64,000 nucleotides of DNA from Petrolisthes cinctipes. Its lineage: Eukaryota; Arthropoda; Malacostraca; Decapoda; Porcellanidae. Positions 11,043 through 22,271 of the stretch are shown one piece after another (position 1 is the stretch's first letter; each line of letters starts with the position of its first letter). A model generated the notes under the pieces. It did no database searches. It saw nothing but the letters and a program-made list of their open reading frames with translations, and was not told the DNA's origin. A program made the translations under genes and the position numbers. The stretch spans positions 248,001 to 312,000 of the forward strand of contig JAWQEG010000509.1 of NCBI GenBank assembly GCA_033782935.1, read 5' to 3'.

Positions 11043-13940
11043 CACTGTTGCCAATTTGGCGCATTTCGCGCTAGATCTAGCGCATCAGCCTATAATCTGG
11101 TGGTCAAAATTATGATCTAGCGCCGAGCGCTTTATCTAGCGCATCGGACTAAAAATCTGGCGAATTATAGAGTTTTCTAGCTGTATTGTGCAAAACTAAA
11201 GAATACCTTTTATTCTATTTTAGTTTAGTATATTTCATACTTGTCATGTTAATGGATATAATTTAAGTTACATAATTAGCTACTTGAGAAAAAGTTCTTA
11301 CTTACTATACATCCGTCCCAAACATAATAATGAATGTTGCTGTAGCGCCGGTGGACACGTGTAAGACGTGTTGGTCAGGATCAGAATTACTCTGTCAGTG
11401 TATTTAGCAACTCGTCATTGTTGACGGTCAGTTGGTGTTAAACTACATTTAAAACAGTCCAGTCTTTGAATGTGTCCTCTTTCTAAAGCTAAGACTCTGA
11501 ATTAGGTGAAGTATATTGATAAGTATATATTCACAAAGATTATTACACTTTGTGCATAAAGCATCTAAACCTTTTTTTATCGTGAATTTCAGGAAAGATG
11601 AAGAAGTTAAAATGGGAAAATATAAGCAGTATAAACAAAAGTTCCGTAAAGAATGGCTACAGGAGGAAAAATGAAAAAAGTGGTTAGTAGAAGTGCCCAC
11701 CGATTCCAGCAAAGGACGCTGCAACTACTGTAAGTGCGATATAAATGCCAAATACTCAGACCTAGTGAGGCACATCACCTCAAAAAAACATAAAGTGTCT
11801 GTACCAATAGTCACGTCTAATGCAGACATAAGATCACATGTTTCTAAGAAGTCGTGCGCGAAGACAGCTGCAAGTGAAGCTAGCATTCATTATTTCTAGG
11901 ATCACACTGTGCAATTCGCAACTGTGACCATTTGGTTGATTTGTGTAAGAGTCATTTTTCTGAGATGGGTCGAAAATAAAGATGCACAGAACCAAGTGTA
12001 CTGAAATAATAAACAATGTTTTAAGTGCTCAGTTTATTAATGATTTGGTCAGTGACATCGGCAATGGCAAATTTAGCCTACTCTTGGATGAATCAAATGA
12101 TATTACAGTAAACAAGTTACTAGGGATTGCTGTAATATATTATAGTAAACTCCATGGTAAAATAATTTCCACTTTTTTAAATCTTGTAATGCTGATGGAA
12201 TTGTTAAAGCTGTAAAAGACGAGCTTGCTGCAAAAAAGTTAAATCTTAACAATCTTGTTGCCATTGGAACGGATAATGCCAGTGTTATGGTTGGTATAAA
12301 TAATGGTGTTTTCCAGAAACTGAAACAGGATGTACCTTCTCTAATACTGGTAAGATGTACTTGTCACTCTCTTCAGTTAGCTGTGTCCCATGCTTCATCA
12401 GAAACCCTACCAAGAAACCTGGAATTTCATATTTCTGAAACTTATAAGTGGTTTTCACTTTCTTCAGTTCGTCAGCTTTCTTACAAAACCTTGTATCAGA
12501 CAATAAATGAAGGAAAAACTCCATTAAAGATTCCTAGTAACTGTAACACTAGGTGGCTTTCAATAGAACCAGCTGTAGACAGGATTTTGGATCAGTGGCT
12601 TGAGTTGAAGACTCATTTTGAAATTGTTTGGTTAACAGAGAAATGTTACACAGCAGAACTTTTGTACGAAATGTACAATGATGAAGCTAATCATGCATAC
12701 TTGCTTTTCTTACATCCAGTTTTAGATGACATACAAAGAGTGAACAAGTTATTTGAGTCAAGTGCTGCTGATCAAACAAAACTTTTTAATGACTTGACTC
12801 ATCTCATTAAATCAGTTGCTTCAAAATTGATCTTGCCAACCTCGAGAGTAGATCCTCTTGTATCTAACATAGAAGAATACCTTGATCCAACCCTATATTT
12901 AGGGAATAGATTTGAAAGAAAGGTAAAAGAATTAAAAGATGCTGGTAAGATCACAAATGAAAGGGAGAAGACACTTAGGTCAAGATGTCAAAGATTTCTG
13001 ATGGAGGTTCTAAAACAATTGAAACAAAGATTGCCTGAAAACATCAATATCTTGAAAATTCATCCCTACTTTCAGTTGAAAATGCTCTTAAACATGTAAA
13101 AGTTTTAGTGAGTAGTTTGATGGGGTATATGGGAGAACAAGAAAAAGTAATTGAAGCAGCAGAATTTCAGTTAACAAAAATTAACCAAATAGACTGGACC
13201 AATAAGACTAACACGGTCCAGTTTTGGGATGAGGTTTTCATATATAGTGATGCTTCTGGTTCAAACCCTTTTCAAGAGGTGGCAGAATGTGCTATGAAAA
13301 TTTTGATATTGCCACATTCCAATGCAGAAGTGGAGAGGATTTTTAGTCAGATGAATGTCACAAAATCAAAATTGAGGAACAAAATGGGAACAAAGTTAGT
13401 AAATGCACTTCTGCACATAAAGTATGGTTTAAGACGACACAACAAGTGTTGCAGAGACTATGTTCTTCCAGCAAAGACATTGGAAAAGATAGGTAGAATG
13501 GAATCCTACAGCACAGTAACTTCAAAGGCTGAAACTATTTGTATACCAGCAGCTTCCTCTCCCCATGACCTCGAGGATGATGATGATAACGATAGTTTTG
13601 ATATTGGAGACAGTGACAGTGAATAAATATTTTAGGTTAAAAAAGTTTAATTACCTTTACTTTCACATGGCAAACTTTTTCCAATGTGATAGCCTATTTT
13701 TGTTCATCATTAATTTTTTTTTTAAATAAAGCTTTAGTAGTTTGCAAAGCTTCCTTTTCCCGTCATTTCATTATATTTTATATGAAAATGTACAGTATAT
13801 GAAGCAAAATTAATAGCTATTAAAAGCCTGAGAATCTAGCTACTTTTCTAGAGCTACGGATCAAAATCTAGCGGAAATCTAGCGCTTACCAAATTGCGCA
13901 AATTCTAGCGCACAACATGCACTAAAAAGTGGCAACAGTG
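11043..13940 (+). mobile_element. hAT transposon (hAT-1) with perfect 8-bp target duplication
   Basis: The element is 2,898 bp long. The left end reads CACTGTTGCCAATTTGGCGC and the right end, on the other strand, CACTGTTGCCACTTTTTAGT. GGAAGAAG lies directly outside both ends (11035-11042 and 13941-13948), the 8-bp duplication expected of hAT transposition. Just inside each end are many copies of the motif CTAGCGC in both orientations, probably transposase-binding repeats. The transposase is on the plus strand with several lesions. Confidence 0.9.
11612..13626 (+). pseudogene. hAT-1 transposase, nearly full length with stops and frameshifts
   Basis: The coding region starts at the ATG at 11612. 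A zinc-finger region follows, with CNYCKCDINAKYSDLVRHITSKKH (C-x2-C...H-x4-H type, shown only in part in the protein). The catalytic core has FSLLLDESNDI near 12075-12115, a second acidic site in AIGTDNASVMVG near 12260-12295, and CTCHSLQLA near 12358. The hAT C-terminal dimerisation region includes LPHSNAEVERIFSQMN at about 13312-13360, where the Glu of AEVERIF is the third catalytic residue. The tail is acidic (DDDDNDSFDIGDSDSE). The lesions are an in-frame TGA near 11671, a stop at 11897-11899, and frame breaks near 12215 and 13099. Length and domain order are otherwise those of a complete gene. Confidence 0.85.
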
Positions 13941-13948
13941 GGAAGAAG
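13941..13948. repeat. Target-site duplication of hAT-1, right copy
   Basis: GGAAGAAG, identical to 11035-11042, directly follows the right terminal repeat. Confidence 0.9.
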
Positions 13949-14960
13949 CCAGGAACGCCATTGTTACCGGCTCCTCCTCCATTCTAGGTTCGTCCGAAAA
14001 ATCGCTCTACAGTTGTTGAGTATAAATAATTTGAATTAATAGTTTGAAACCTTAGTTGCAGTGGAGGTAGTGATAAACAGGAAGTGTCTGTAATGTGTGT
14101 TGATATCAGAAGGCTGTAAGAGGTGAGGATATGGTGTAATTATTATTTAAATGTATGGTTGTTACCAGCTCCTCCTCCATTCTAGGTCGCCATCTTGTCG
14201 GCGTGCCTCCTATACTTGGTTGTTGGTTATGTGAACTGTGTCCGGTTATTAGTAGAATAGTAATACTAATTTAATAGTGTTCAGCAGTCTGTCCAGGTAA
14301 TTTTCAGTCATTTATTAAAAGGGGGTATAGGGAATTTAAGGGATTTTTGGTGTGTAAGGAAGAATGTTATCACGTATGTCTGTTGAGTAGATATCATCAG
14401 TAATCCGGCTATATCTCTTACATCGTATACAGCGTTACGATGTGACATAGTTCTTGCTCTGATATATGCTTGTGGAGATATAGTAGGTACTGTAATATCT
14501 ATTCTGAGTGTTTGTTGAAGTGAATTTTTGGGAGTAAAGGGGAAGAGGTTTTTTTTGTTAATGAAATGGTCAGATCTTTCTTCATTTAATTATTATTATT
14601 GTGATATTTTAGATAGGCATTTTTGGTAGTAGTAACTTAGGTCAATAATATTAGGAGATTTAAACATTTATATATTTTAGAAGTAATTAATTGTGGTTTG
14701 CTCTGTAAATAATCAATTAAGTGGGGGTGTAAAAGCAAAGGGAGGAATCAGTCAATACATTTAATTTTTGAATCAGTCATAAGTAAATAAAGGTTCTTAA
14801 AATTAATAGACTTTATTGTTCCATTTACACTCTGCATGATTTTTGGCTTCCTCTGAGGGCTTGGTAATGACCACGGGAACCGTATATATATTTTTTTTTT
14901 GTTTTTGCTAATGACGGTGCTGTTCTGATCACAAGGGAATATCATAGCGTCGAGCTGCCC
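13949..14960. other. Gap without recognisable gene
   Basis: Two copies of GCTCCTCCTCCATTCTAGGT about 200 bp apart (13969-13988 and 14168-14187) are the only repeated feature. The rest is AT-rich and has no convincing frame. It is followed by two long T runs. Confidence 0.4.
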
Positions 14961-14961
14961 T

Positions 14962-15012
14962 TATTTTTTTTTTTTTTTAGTCGATTTTTTTTTTTTTTTT
15001 TTTTTTTTTTTT
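14962..15012 (-). repeat. Double poly-T tract (poly-A on the minus strand)
   Basis: Two T runs separated by AGTCGA sit directly beside the Jockey gag piece at 15013-15370. On the minus strand they read as poly-A after that piece. They could be a retroelement tail, though a gag fragment would not normally carry one. Confidence 0.6.
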
Positions 15013-15370
15013 CACCGGTAAATATATATTTGGTCAGGACAGTACCAGTCGTTACAACCTATAGTTAAAGCCTGAGAATTGACATCAATTGAAGGGTCAC
15101 CAGAATGAGTGTCTGATACAGTTTCCAAGACAGATAAACTATTATGTAGTGAAACCACAGAAACATTCTCAGTAAAATGAGAAGCAGCGGATTCTTGAGA
15201 GAGTTGAGAGGGTGCTGCAACCAATTTAGATGTTGTCGACTTGGAATGATGAGGGCGAAGGGAGGAGGCGTATGTCCTCACCACCATCCTTCTGTCGCAT
15301 GAAATTGAGTTGCTGTCTGGCACTACCAATGCTGATGAATATGGTGTTAGCCAAGTGGAGAATATCCTGC
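15013..15370 (-). pseudogene. Jockey ORF1 middle segment, isolated fragment
   Basis: From 15370 downward the minus strand reads YLLEQDILHLANTIFISIGS and continues in the style of Jockey gag proteins after the zinc knuckles, then decays with Ser/Thr-rich text. The first 17 bp match the last 17 bp of the ORF1 fragment at 3069-4159, so the two pieces overlap slightly and come from related copies. Its upstream edge is exactly the TA at which the foldback element at 15371-18051 begins. Confidence 0.75.
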
Positions 15371-16250
15371 TCGAGGAGGTACAGTCACTCATAAAAATTA
15401 AGACCCCCACAGGCCAGTCATCTTCTTATACTTGTGATATCGGTTCTGGCAACAGTGTACGTGACGTCAGTGATGGCGCTTGAGAGATGAAGTTGATTTG
15501 CTAGACACATTTGTAACTAATGGTAGATAAGACGAAGCATGAGTTGGGATAATGTTTCGAGCAAACCAACCTTCCTCCAAACACAACCCACACCACACCA
15601 CCTCTGACGTTAGGTACTGTACAGCTGGTCACACTCCCGTGAGGCCCACCCAGCGTTGTCAACGTTGGCCGAGATAACCCCGAAACACTAGTTGTGAGCT
15701 TTGCTCGCTCGAACCATTCACTGGTGGGAGGGATTTGAGGAGGGTAGGGGGGGGGGTGCCTATACAAGAGAGGTGATAAATTATTCTTGGGGAGGTGAAA
15801 AATATGTGGAAGCTTTTATAAAATTACGAAAATACTCCCGGTTATCAATTATTTATATATCGATATTCGTGTCAATTATTAACATCATTAAAGGTAAGAT
15901 TAAGTTTTTATTATTATGATGTAACAAAAACAACCGAGGTAATATTATTGTATACGGTATTTTTTCGTATAGTATTCAATGGTTATCATCAAGCACTAAA
16001 CGCTGAAAAATACTTACACAATAACTGAATAAGAATTATGAACCAGAATGCTATTTATTAAATGAAGCAAATGTGAATACCTTTATATTACATGTGTCAA
16101 GTGTTGATACCACTAACACACACTTCCATTTCCCCCGTATCTACCTAACAGTTTATAATCGTGTCAAATATCAAGGCTCTCATTATCCTTCACGTGATAG
16201 CAACCTTGTAATATTCTGAATACTTTTAATAATAGCTCGTTGTATTGAAT
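15371..16250 (+). repeat. Left arm of the foldback element
   Basis: This arm pairs with 17205-18051. Easily checked anchors are the stretches around 15490-15585 and 16100-16240. It includes a G run near 15750 that is shorter in the right arm. Confidence 0.8.
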
Positions 16251-16400
16251 ACAGTGAACACGTGCTGTTTGATAATTTACTATAAATCCCTCAGTATTTC
16301 ATCTGTTTCTAGGTAGCGATTTTTTTTATTTTGGCAGATAATACATGTGAGCAGAGGCCAGGGAGATTGCGTCTGGCACCCACAGGCTTGTCAACTGTGT

Positions 16401-16436
<36 letters not shown>

Positions 16437-17204
16437 CAATAATTAGAGATTGACGTTGACTCTAGTCTCGTTAGCCCAAATTAGTTTTGATACTCCAAGA
16501 GGATTATGAGTTGGTTGAAAACCACTAAACTGGTAAGGGTATTGAAGACTGAGTGTGGAAATATTCCCTCTCCAACATGTTGGCAGTCCTGATGACCTGA
16601 AGATGTGTAAGGTGGTGCAGTCAGTCAGTTCACGAGGCAAGGTGTATATGGAAATTCACACCAATATCAACCTTGTAGCAGAAGACAGTAAAGACCAAAA
16701 CGGCATCAAATGCAACGGTGTGAGTATTGGTAGAGTGTATATGGAAATTCACACTAATATCAACCTTGTAGCAGAAGACAGTAAATCAAATACAACGGTG
16801 TGAGTATTGGGAAGGTGTTGTATGATGGGAAACACAGGATTTCAGACCTTAACACGCCGTCAATAAAGTTTAATTTTAAGAAATGTTGAAAATAGTTGCC
16901 AGCTTTATTAACATGTCCGATGAAACCTCAACTGTGCATCCCATGTATTACTTGATGGAACTATTACAATGTTTAAATAATTATGAATATACTTCTCTCG
17001 CAACTCATGACAGATAAAACCAATAAAACCTCTGTCACCAACATTACCATGTTATGTGTGTGTGTACTGGCTTATATAATTATATAAGTATATTACATGC
17101 ACACAGAAAAGAGAGATACACACGGCGAAGAGAGATACAGACCAAATAATAATTTTTGCTATCAAGAGACAAATGACAAAAAAAGGGTTTCATAGTCAAA
17201 TTCC
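16251..17204. other. Centre of the foldback element
   Basis: No transposase or other recognised gene. There is a 36-bp poly-T run and a 95-bp unit repeated nearly twice (beginning around 16640 and 16735), which carries a matching reading frame in both units. The remaining sequence is AT-rich. Confidence 0.5.
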
Positions 17205-18051
17205 AATATTTCAATACAACGAGCTATTATTAAAAGTATTCAGAATATTACAAGGTTGCTATCACGTGAGGGATAATGAGAGCCTTGATATTTGACACGA
17301 TTATAAACTGTTGGGTAGATACGGAGGAAATGGAAGTGTGTGTTAGTGGTATCAACACTTGACACATGTAATATAAAGGTATTCACATTTGCTTCATTTA
17401 ATAAATAGCATTCTGGTTTATGATTCTTTTTCAGTTATTGTGTAACTATTTTTCAGCGTTTAGTGCTTGATGATAACCATTGAATATTATACGAAAAAAT
17501 ACCGTATACAATAATATTACCTCGGTTGTTTTTGTGTTACATCATAATATTAAAAACATAATCTTACATTTAATTATGTTAATAATTGACACGAATGTCT
17601 GTATATAAATAATTGATAACTGGACTTCCACACATTTTTCACCTCCCCAAGAATAATTTCTCAGCTCTCTTGTATAGACAGGCACCCCCTTACCCTCCTC
17701 AAATCCCTGCTTACTTCTCCCTCCCACCAGTGAATGGTTCGAGCGAGCAGAGCTCACAACTAGTGTTTCGGGGTTATCTCGGCCAACATTGACAACGCTG
17801 GGTGGGCCTCACGGGAGTGTAAACGTCAGAGGTGGTGTGGTGTGGGTTGCGTTTGGAGGAAGGTTGGTTTGCTCGAAACATTATCCCAACTCATGCTTCG
17901 TCTCATCTACCATTAGTTACAAATGTGTCGAGCAAATCAACTTCATCTCTCAAGCGCCATCACTGACGTCACGTACACTGTTGCCAGAATCGATATCACA
18001 AGTATAAGATGATGACTGGCCTGTGGGGGTCTTAATTTTTATGAGTGACTG
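17205..18051 (-). repeat. Right arm of the foldback element
   Basis: Reverse complement of 15371-16250 with small differences. The outermost bases end at the TA at 18052-18053. Confidence 0.8.
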
Positions 18052-18053
18052 TA

Positions 18054-18401
18054 CATTAAAATCACTCAGTGTCTTCATAATTACAGAGAATATTCGTCTT
18101 CCCGTTGCAGCCTCAATAGTTCCTTCTGGATCTTCAGCGGTGAATATCGGTACCAGACTCCAAAATTTGCTTACTACTTCGCGTGATTCTGCAAATCGTA
18201 CCATTACACACAAATTCTGAGAAGTTGAAATGTCCGTCGACTCATCAACCAAAATACTGAACTTTGTATCTCTCAGTTTTTCTGCTAATTCTTCCTGGTA
18301 ACATTTTGCCATGACTTTCGTACAAACATTGTGGCATTTCGTTCTTTTCATATGTAGGTCCTTTGCTATGGCAGAGTCCGGAAAACAGGCCTTCACTACA
18401 T
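18054..18401 (-). pseudogene. hAT-2 transposase, start of the catalytic core
   Basis: The minus strand resumes with DVVKACFPDSAIAKDLHMKR, continues to KFSILVDESTDIS, in which the first Asp is the first catalytic residue, and runs to IMKTLSDFN, where the foldback element interrupts it. Joined to the N-terminal part this would be one continuous frame across the duplicated CACTACAT site. No stop is seen within this piece. Confidence 0.85.
18394..18401. repeat. Target-site duplication of the P-like element, left copy
   Basis: CACTACAT, repeated at 20004-20011. Removing the element and one copy restores a continuous hAT-2 reading frame, which confirms the boundaries. Confidence 0.9.
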
Positions 18402-20003
18402 CAAGACCTATAATAAGACTAACAGGTCTTGTCATACAAGGGCAAAAATGTGTCCCGCTCGCGCAAGACGTCACGGCGAGGATACACCACAGAACAAGTT
18501 GCCAAACAGTGATAAACAGGCTCATTTTCTAGTCAGTTGACAGTAGGTCAAAGGTGATACAGGTCATCTCTCTATAGTTTCCACCAAGTGCCCAGTGTGA
18601 AAATGCCATGCAACTGCATGTGCAGTGTGTGGGTGTGATTCTGTAGGAAGAAAGGGTTGCAACATAAAATTTCATGTCTTCCCCACCGATACAGAATCCT
18701 GATCTCTTTCTCTTTGTGAGTGTCTTGTCAAGGTAAAGTAAAATGAAAAGCTTAGCAGTCATCTTAACTGTTCGAATTGATGTGCAATTGTAACAGGTTT
18801 CGCATACAATAGGGATGAAATTAGACTTGGTGTCCAGTATTTGGGAAGTTTCTGGCAATCACCTATCCCCAGCTACCCCCACATTTCCTCCATCTATTCC
18901 CTAGAGACCACGTTTCCTCCACTCCAGGTGATGGATGTTCATAAGTATCTCCCATTTGTTTTAGACTGCAAAACAAGTGTTCTATAACATCCTGATTTAG
19001 CCTATGTGTGCGTATATATGAAATGCCATATTTTTCTTTCAGCATTACATATAGTTTGGGCAAAGATTTGGAATACACAATAAGTCCTTTTTGAAACTGG
19101 TACATATTTTGTTTCACTCCACAAACTTTCATTGACATGGCTGTATCAAGCATATCATGCAAAACTTTGTTTGGTTGCTCCAAATAAAGTCCATAGCCAT
19201 CCCTAGTAAAGTTATTACTGAATGCAAATCTCGAGTTGAATAAATCAAACCAGCTGTCCACTAATCCCTCAGACATACTCGTCGGTCAGCTGACATAAGC
19301 AATCATGTACCTCTCCCTGAAGAAATTATTAGGTTTTATGTTAGATGTAGGGTATTCTTCAGGATACGTATATTAAACAGAGAAATGGGTAGCAGCAAAA
19401 GAAAGCTAGCAAATAAAGTATGCAAGTCAAAGAAATGAGATGTATGACAATACATGACACTACTGTAATAAATGGCAATATATCAAGTTTGTGTGCAAAT
19501 TTTATAGTTTACCTTTAACTTGCACGTTCAACTTAGGCTAATTGTGTTTAAACATGGTATGCATGAATGTTCAATGAATGGAAGGGAGATGAAAGGATGG
19601 TGAGGGCATATAGTTATCTTAAACTTAACTCCTAATCACCATTAGATCATTCTAATTATAATTTAATCACTTACACTACTCCTCTCACCACCTTTTTCAT
19701 TTTTCATAATTGCTTCCTAACCTGGGTAATTTCATCTGATGATAAGTAGAACAAAACGATAAAAGCCGACAGGATATTGAACAGAGAAAGAAGAAAACAC
19801 TTTGTCACGGGATCACGGTATGCCCACCTGTAGGCGACCTCACTCCCATACCTGTCACCATGTGAGGTGATTGGGGGCAGAGGCTGGGGGGGTTGTGGGG
19901 GGGAAATGGAGAGAAAATGGGGGATGAAGTCCACCACGCCATGACGTCACTACAGCTGCGCAGTACCACTGGCTGACAAGACCTGTTAGTCTTATTGGTC
20001 TTG
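18402..20003 (-). mobile_element. P-element-like transposon inside hAT-2, perfect 8-bp target duplication
   Basis: The element is 1,602 bp long. The ends are inverted repeats of about 30 bp beginning CAAGACC and containing AATAAGACTAACAGGTCTTG. The left end has three extra bases. CACTACAT lies outside both ends (18394-18401 and 20004-20011), the 8-bp duplication typical of P transposition. P elements also begin with CA. A transposase remnant lies inside on the minus strand. The element is too short to encode a full transposase, so it is an internally deleted, non-autonomous copy. Confidence 0.85.
18863..19276 (-). pseudogene. P-type (THAP9-like) transposase, C-terminal remnant
   Basis: The 137-codon frame contains WFDLFNSRF, then a long helical stretch, and finally LNQDVIEHLFCSLKQMGDTY followed by HPSPGVE. 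In P and THAP9 transposases the motif NQDxxExxF with a following HPSP-like segment lies near the end of the catalytic region. The THAP DNA-binding domain and the GTP-binding region are absent. Confidence 0.8.
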
Positions 20004-20011
20004 CACTACAT
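20004..20011. repeat. Target-site duplication of the P-like element, right copy
   Basis: CACTACAT, identical to 18394-18401. Confidence 0.9.
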
Positions 20012-20398
20012 CACACAAATGGTACGCAGCTCTAAATGATACATTATGTTCTACCATGAAAGCGATAAATGTTATCTCCGCAGCCCTTACAGCATCAGAT
20101 TTACTGTTCTTAACTTCACCACTTCCATTTGCATATGCCTCCGATATCTTTTTTGATGCAGGTGCTGACAGTTTTTTGTGTTTTTCACTTTTATCATACA
20201 GTTTAATTGGTGTTATTTGAGCTGAAATTTCCACTCCACACACACGACACAGTGCCTTAAGGGCACTTTTCTTTGAAGGCTGCAACCACGGAAACTTTTT
20301 CCCACACACTTCTGTACTTTTGCTCACATCTTTTTTTTTCGATAAATTATCACTACGGGTCTTTTCTTCTGTGTTTTTCACTTTCCGACATGTTGTGG
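20012..20398 (-). pseudogene. hAT-2 transposase, N-terminal part with zinc-finger region
   Basis: A lysine- and serine-rich start leads into KFPWLQPSKKSALKALCRVC and then SEKHKKL, giving the C-x2-C...H pattern of a BED- or TTF-like finger used for DNA binding. It ends with HNVSFRAAYHLCDVV, the segment that introduces the catalytic core. At DVV the gene is cut by the P-like element. The reading continues at 18393. Confidence 0.8.
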
Positions 20399-20850
20399 TA
20401 ATGCGTAAGCGATCAAAATGTTATTACACTCCTAGCTACAGCTCAGTAACACCTGCTCAAGCAGCTCAACCGTGGGCCACCGTCGCTCATACTACACAAG
20501 GTATAGGGGTAGGTAGGGGAGCAGGCCCAGGGCAGGCCACAAAACTCACGTGAATTGGACAGGTCCAACTTTGCTTGACAGTTGTACCGTTGTACGCGTG
20601 ATTAATGTAACGGCACCACACCAATGTTTTATTTTTTTTTTGTCTTAGAGTTAAAATTATTAATGACTAATGTTTTAGCCAATGAATTAACGATTATTAT
20701 TCGCCATATATTTTCAAAGATGTATCATCGTATTATATCTTAAAAATATCGCATTAAAATTAAGAATTATCGTAGAGACGTTATCGTTTATCGTATTGAG
20801 CACTGATTTATCGTATTTATACGACAATTATCGTATATCTGGTCACACTG

Positions 20851-21410
20851 ATTGTTTGAAAAGTGGCTGGACGGGTGTGGCTGGGTGGGGTGGCGTAACG
20901 TATCCCTCCACCGCTCATTCAAATGCCCTACCTGTAGCTACATTAACATCCTATATAATTATACACCTCAGTCATACATGCAACTCTAATTTTAACAACG
21001 TATATATAAATTCCTACCATTTTTCCACTTCATGATTCCGTATGTAAAACACGCAGTCAACTGTCTTCAGTATAATTTATTCCTTGATTTATTATACAAC
21101 GAGACGTATGGACAAGTCAACAGTTGAGACGCACGCACCTCGGCAGTTGGAATTCTTCCCGCGAGAGCGCACTGGGTTCTGTGTGTGGATATTTTTTAAT
21201 TTGTACTGTATTCTTGAAAATACAGTACTAACTAGCTAACCATACAAGTGAAATATCTACTCCGCCTGGCTTAATTAGGCCCTACTCTCTATGCTACGAA
21301 TACTATTAATTATTATGCCACGAGCAATCGACTCGTGACAGAGTGACATAGTAGTGATTGGTGGTGTGCTTTGGTCTGCAGAGAGAGGAGACTTGTGGTT
21401 ACGTCCGTTG
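20851..21410. other. Gap without recognisable gene
   Basis: The sequence beyond the hAT-2 terminus has no long open frame and no recognised motif. Confidence 0.4.
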
Positions 21411-21451
21411 TACAGTTGCCTCCAAAAAATTCGAGACACTACCTGCTAGAC

Positions 21452-22164
21452 CAGTGTTATTCACTAATTTTTTCACGAGAGCCAAAAGTTCAGGACATAT
21501 TCCGAGTGAGAGCCGCATAAGCCATAAACCACATGGATAAGCAGAAAAAAATATATATAGAAACTAAATTATATATTTTTGTGGGTTTCCATAACCACAG
21601 ATTTATAGAACAAGACCAGTAACAATATATTATTAATAAATTATACTGAAATTCTTGACTTTAATAATACAAAAAAAAAATCATTTAATGTTGAGATGAC
21701 CGGAAATGAGCCAGCTGTTCTTTTACTTTCTCCATGCTGTACTTGTAATTTGTCACTGCTATTCTTGTTAGGATATCCAGATGTGCACTAGTGACTATTT
21801 CTCTGTTTCCTCTTCACAATATTCATAGTTGAAAATGTAGATTCACAAGTGTATGTGCTCACAAAATAGCACATAAATTTTTGCACAGTCTGCTTCAGAG
21901 CTGGGTAGTCCATATCAGGGACAATATGCCAGAAATTTTCCTCACCTGATTTTAGAACCGCCTTCAGAGTTTCATTTGCCTGCAGCTCGACAATCTCAGA
22001 TTCCACAGAAAAGTAAAGAATTGCCAGGGCCACTAGGCCAATTCCCATTAGCAATTTTATTAAATGATACATCTGATACGGCATAGTGATACAATTTATA
22101 TCTAATACTTTGGACTCTTTCTCTGATCACTGATGATTTTCTTTTTTTTCTCTCTCTCTCTTCT

Positions 22165-22197
<33 letters not shown>

Positions 22198-22263
22198 TGG
22201 GAGCCGCCAATCAGGTCATTGCGAGCCGCCATTGGCTCGCGAGCCGCACAATGAAGACCCCTG
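21452..22263 (-). mobile_element. Small internally deleted hAT (hAT-3) with perfect 8-bp target duplication
   Basis: The element is 812 bp long. Ends read CAGTGTTATTCACT on the left and CAGGGGTCTTCATT on the right, in inverted orientation. TGCTAGAC borders both ends (21444-21451 and 22264-22271). Both ends hold repeated GAGCCG(C) motifs, and a (CT)n tract lies at 22141-22197. A C-terminal transposase remnant is on the minus strand. Confidence 0.9.
21788..22084 (-). pseudogene. hAT-3 transposase, C-terminal dimerisation remnant
   Basis: The frame reads ...VELQANETLKAVLKSGEENF... and ends with STYTCESTFSTMNIVKRKQR. The CESTFSTMN segment is the family form of the hAT dimerisation motif, and its Glu corresponds to the third catalytic acid. 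This is the subgroup related to vertebrate GTF2IRD2/ZMYM-like domesticated transposases. The catalytic core is deleted. Confidence 0.8.
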
Positions 22264-22271
22264 TGCTAGAC

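Larger units (their letters stand above)
15371..18051. mobile_element. TA-flanked foldback element with about 850-bp inverted arms
   Basis: The ends read CAGTCACTCATAAAAATTAA in opposite orientation, each bordered by TA, which points to the Tc1/mariner superfamily. The arms extend to about 16250 on the left and from about 17205 on the right and are highly similar, with small indels. The roughly 950-bp centre holds a poly-T run at about 16401-16436 and a 95-bp tandem duplication at about 16640-16810. I find no transposase. The two outer flanks do not belong together: Jockey gag lies on the left and hAT transposase on the right. Confidence 0.8.
18052..20850 (-). mobile_element. hAT transposon (hAT-2), 5' part, split by a P-like element
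   Basis: On the minus strand the element starts at 20850 with CAGTGTGACCAGATATACGA, a typical hAT terminus, and its transposase begins near 20398. A P-like element lies at 18402-20003. The hAT reading resumes at 18393 and stops at 18054, where the foldback element begins. The 3' half, including the dimerisation domain, is absent from this position. Confidence 0.8.

Noticed and set aside
3069..15370. A single Jockey element split into three pieces by an 11-kb inversion (gag start at 3.1-4.2 kb, gag middle at 15.0-15.4 kb, rest at 4.2-8.5 kb)
   Set aside because: The first and second pieces overlap by 17 bp, and the first reads uninterrupted through the TA at which the second is cut by the foldback element. 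They therefore come from different copies.
16555..16803. A duplicated exon, because a 95-bp tandem repeat keeps the frame for two similar segments
   Set aside because: It lies in the centre of the foldback element, and I see neither splice signals nor a recognisable domain. The period is not a clear multiple of three over both units.
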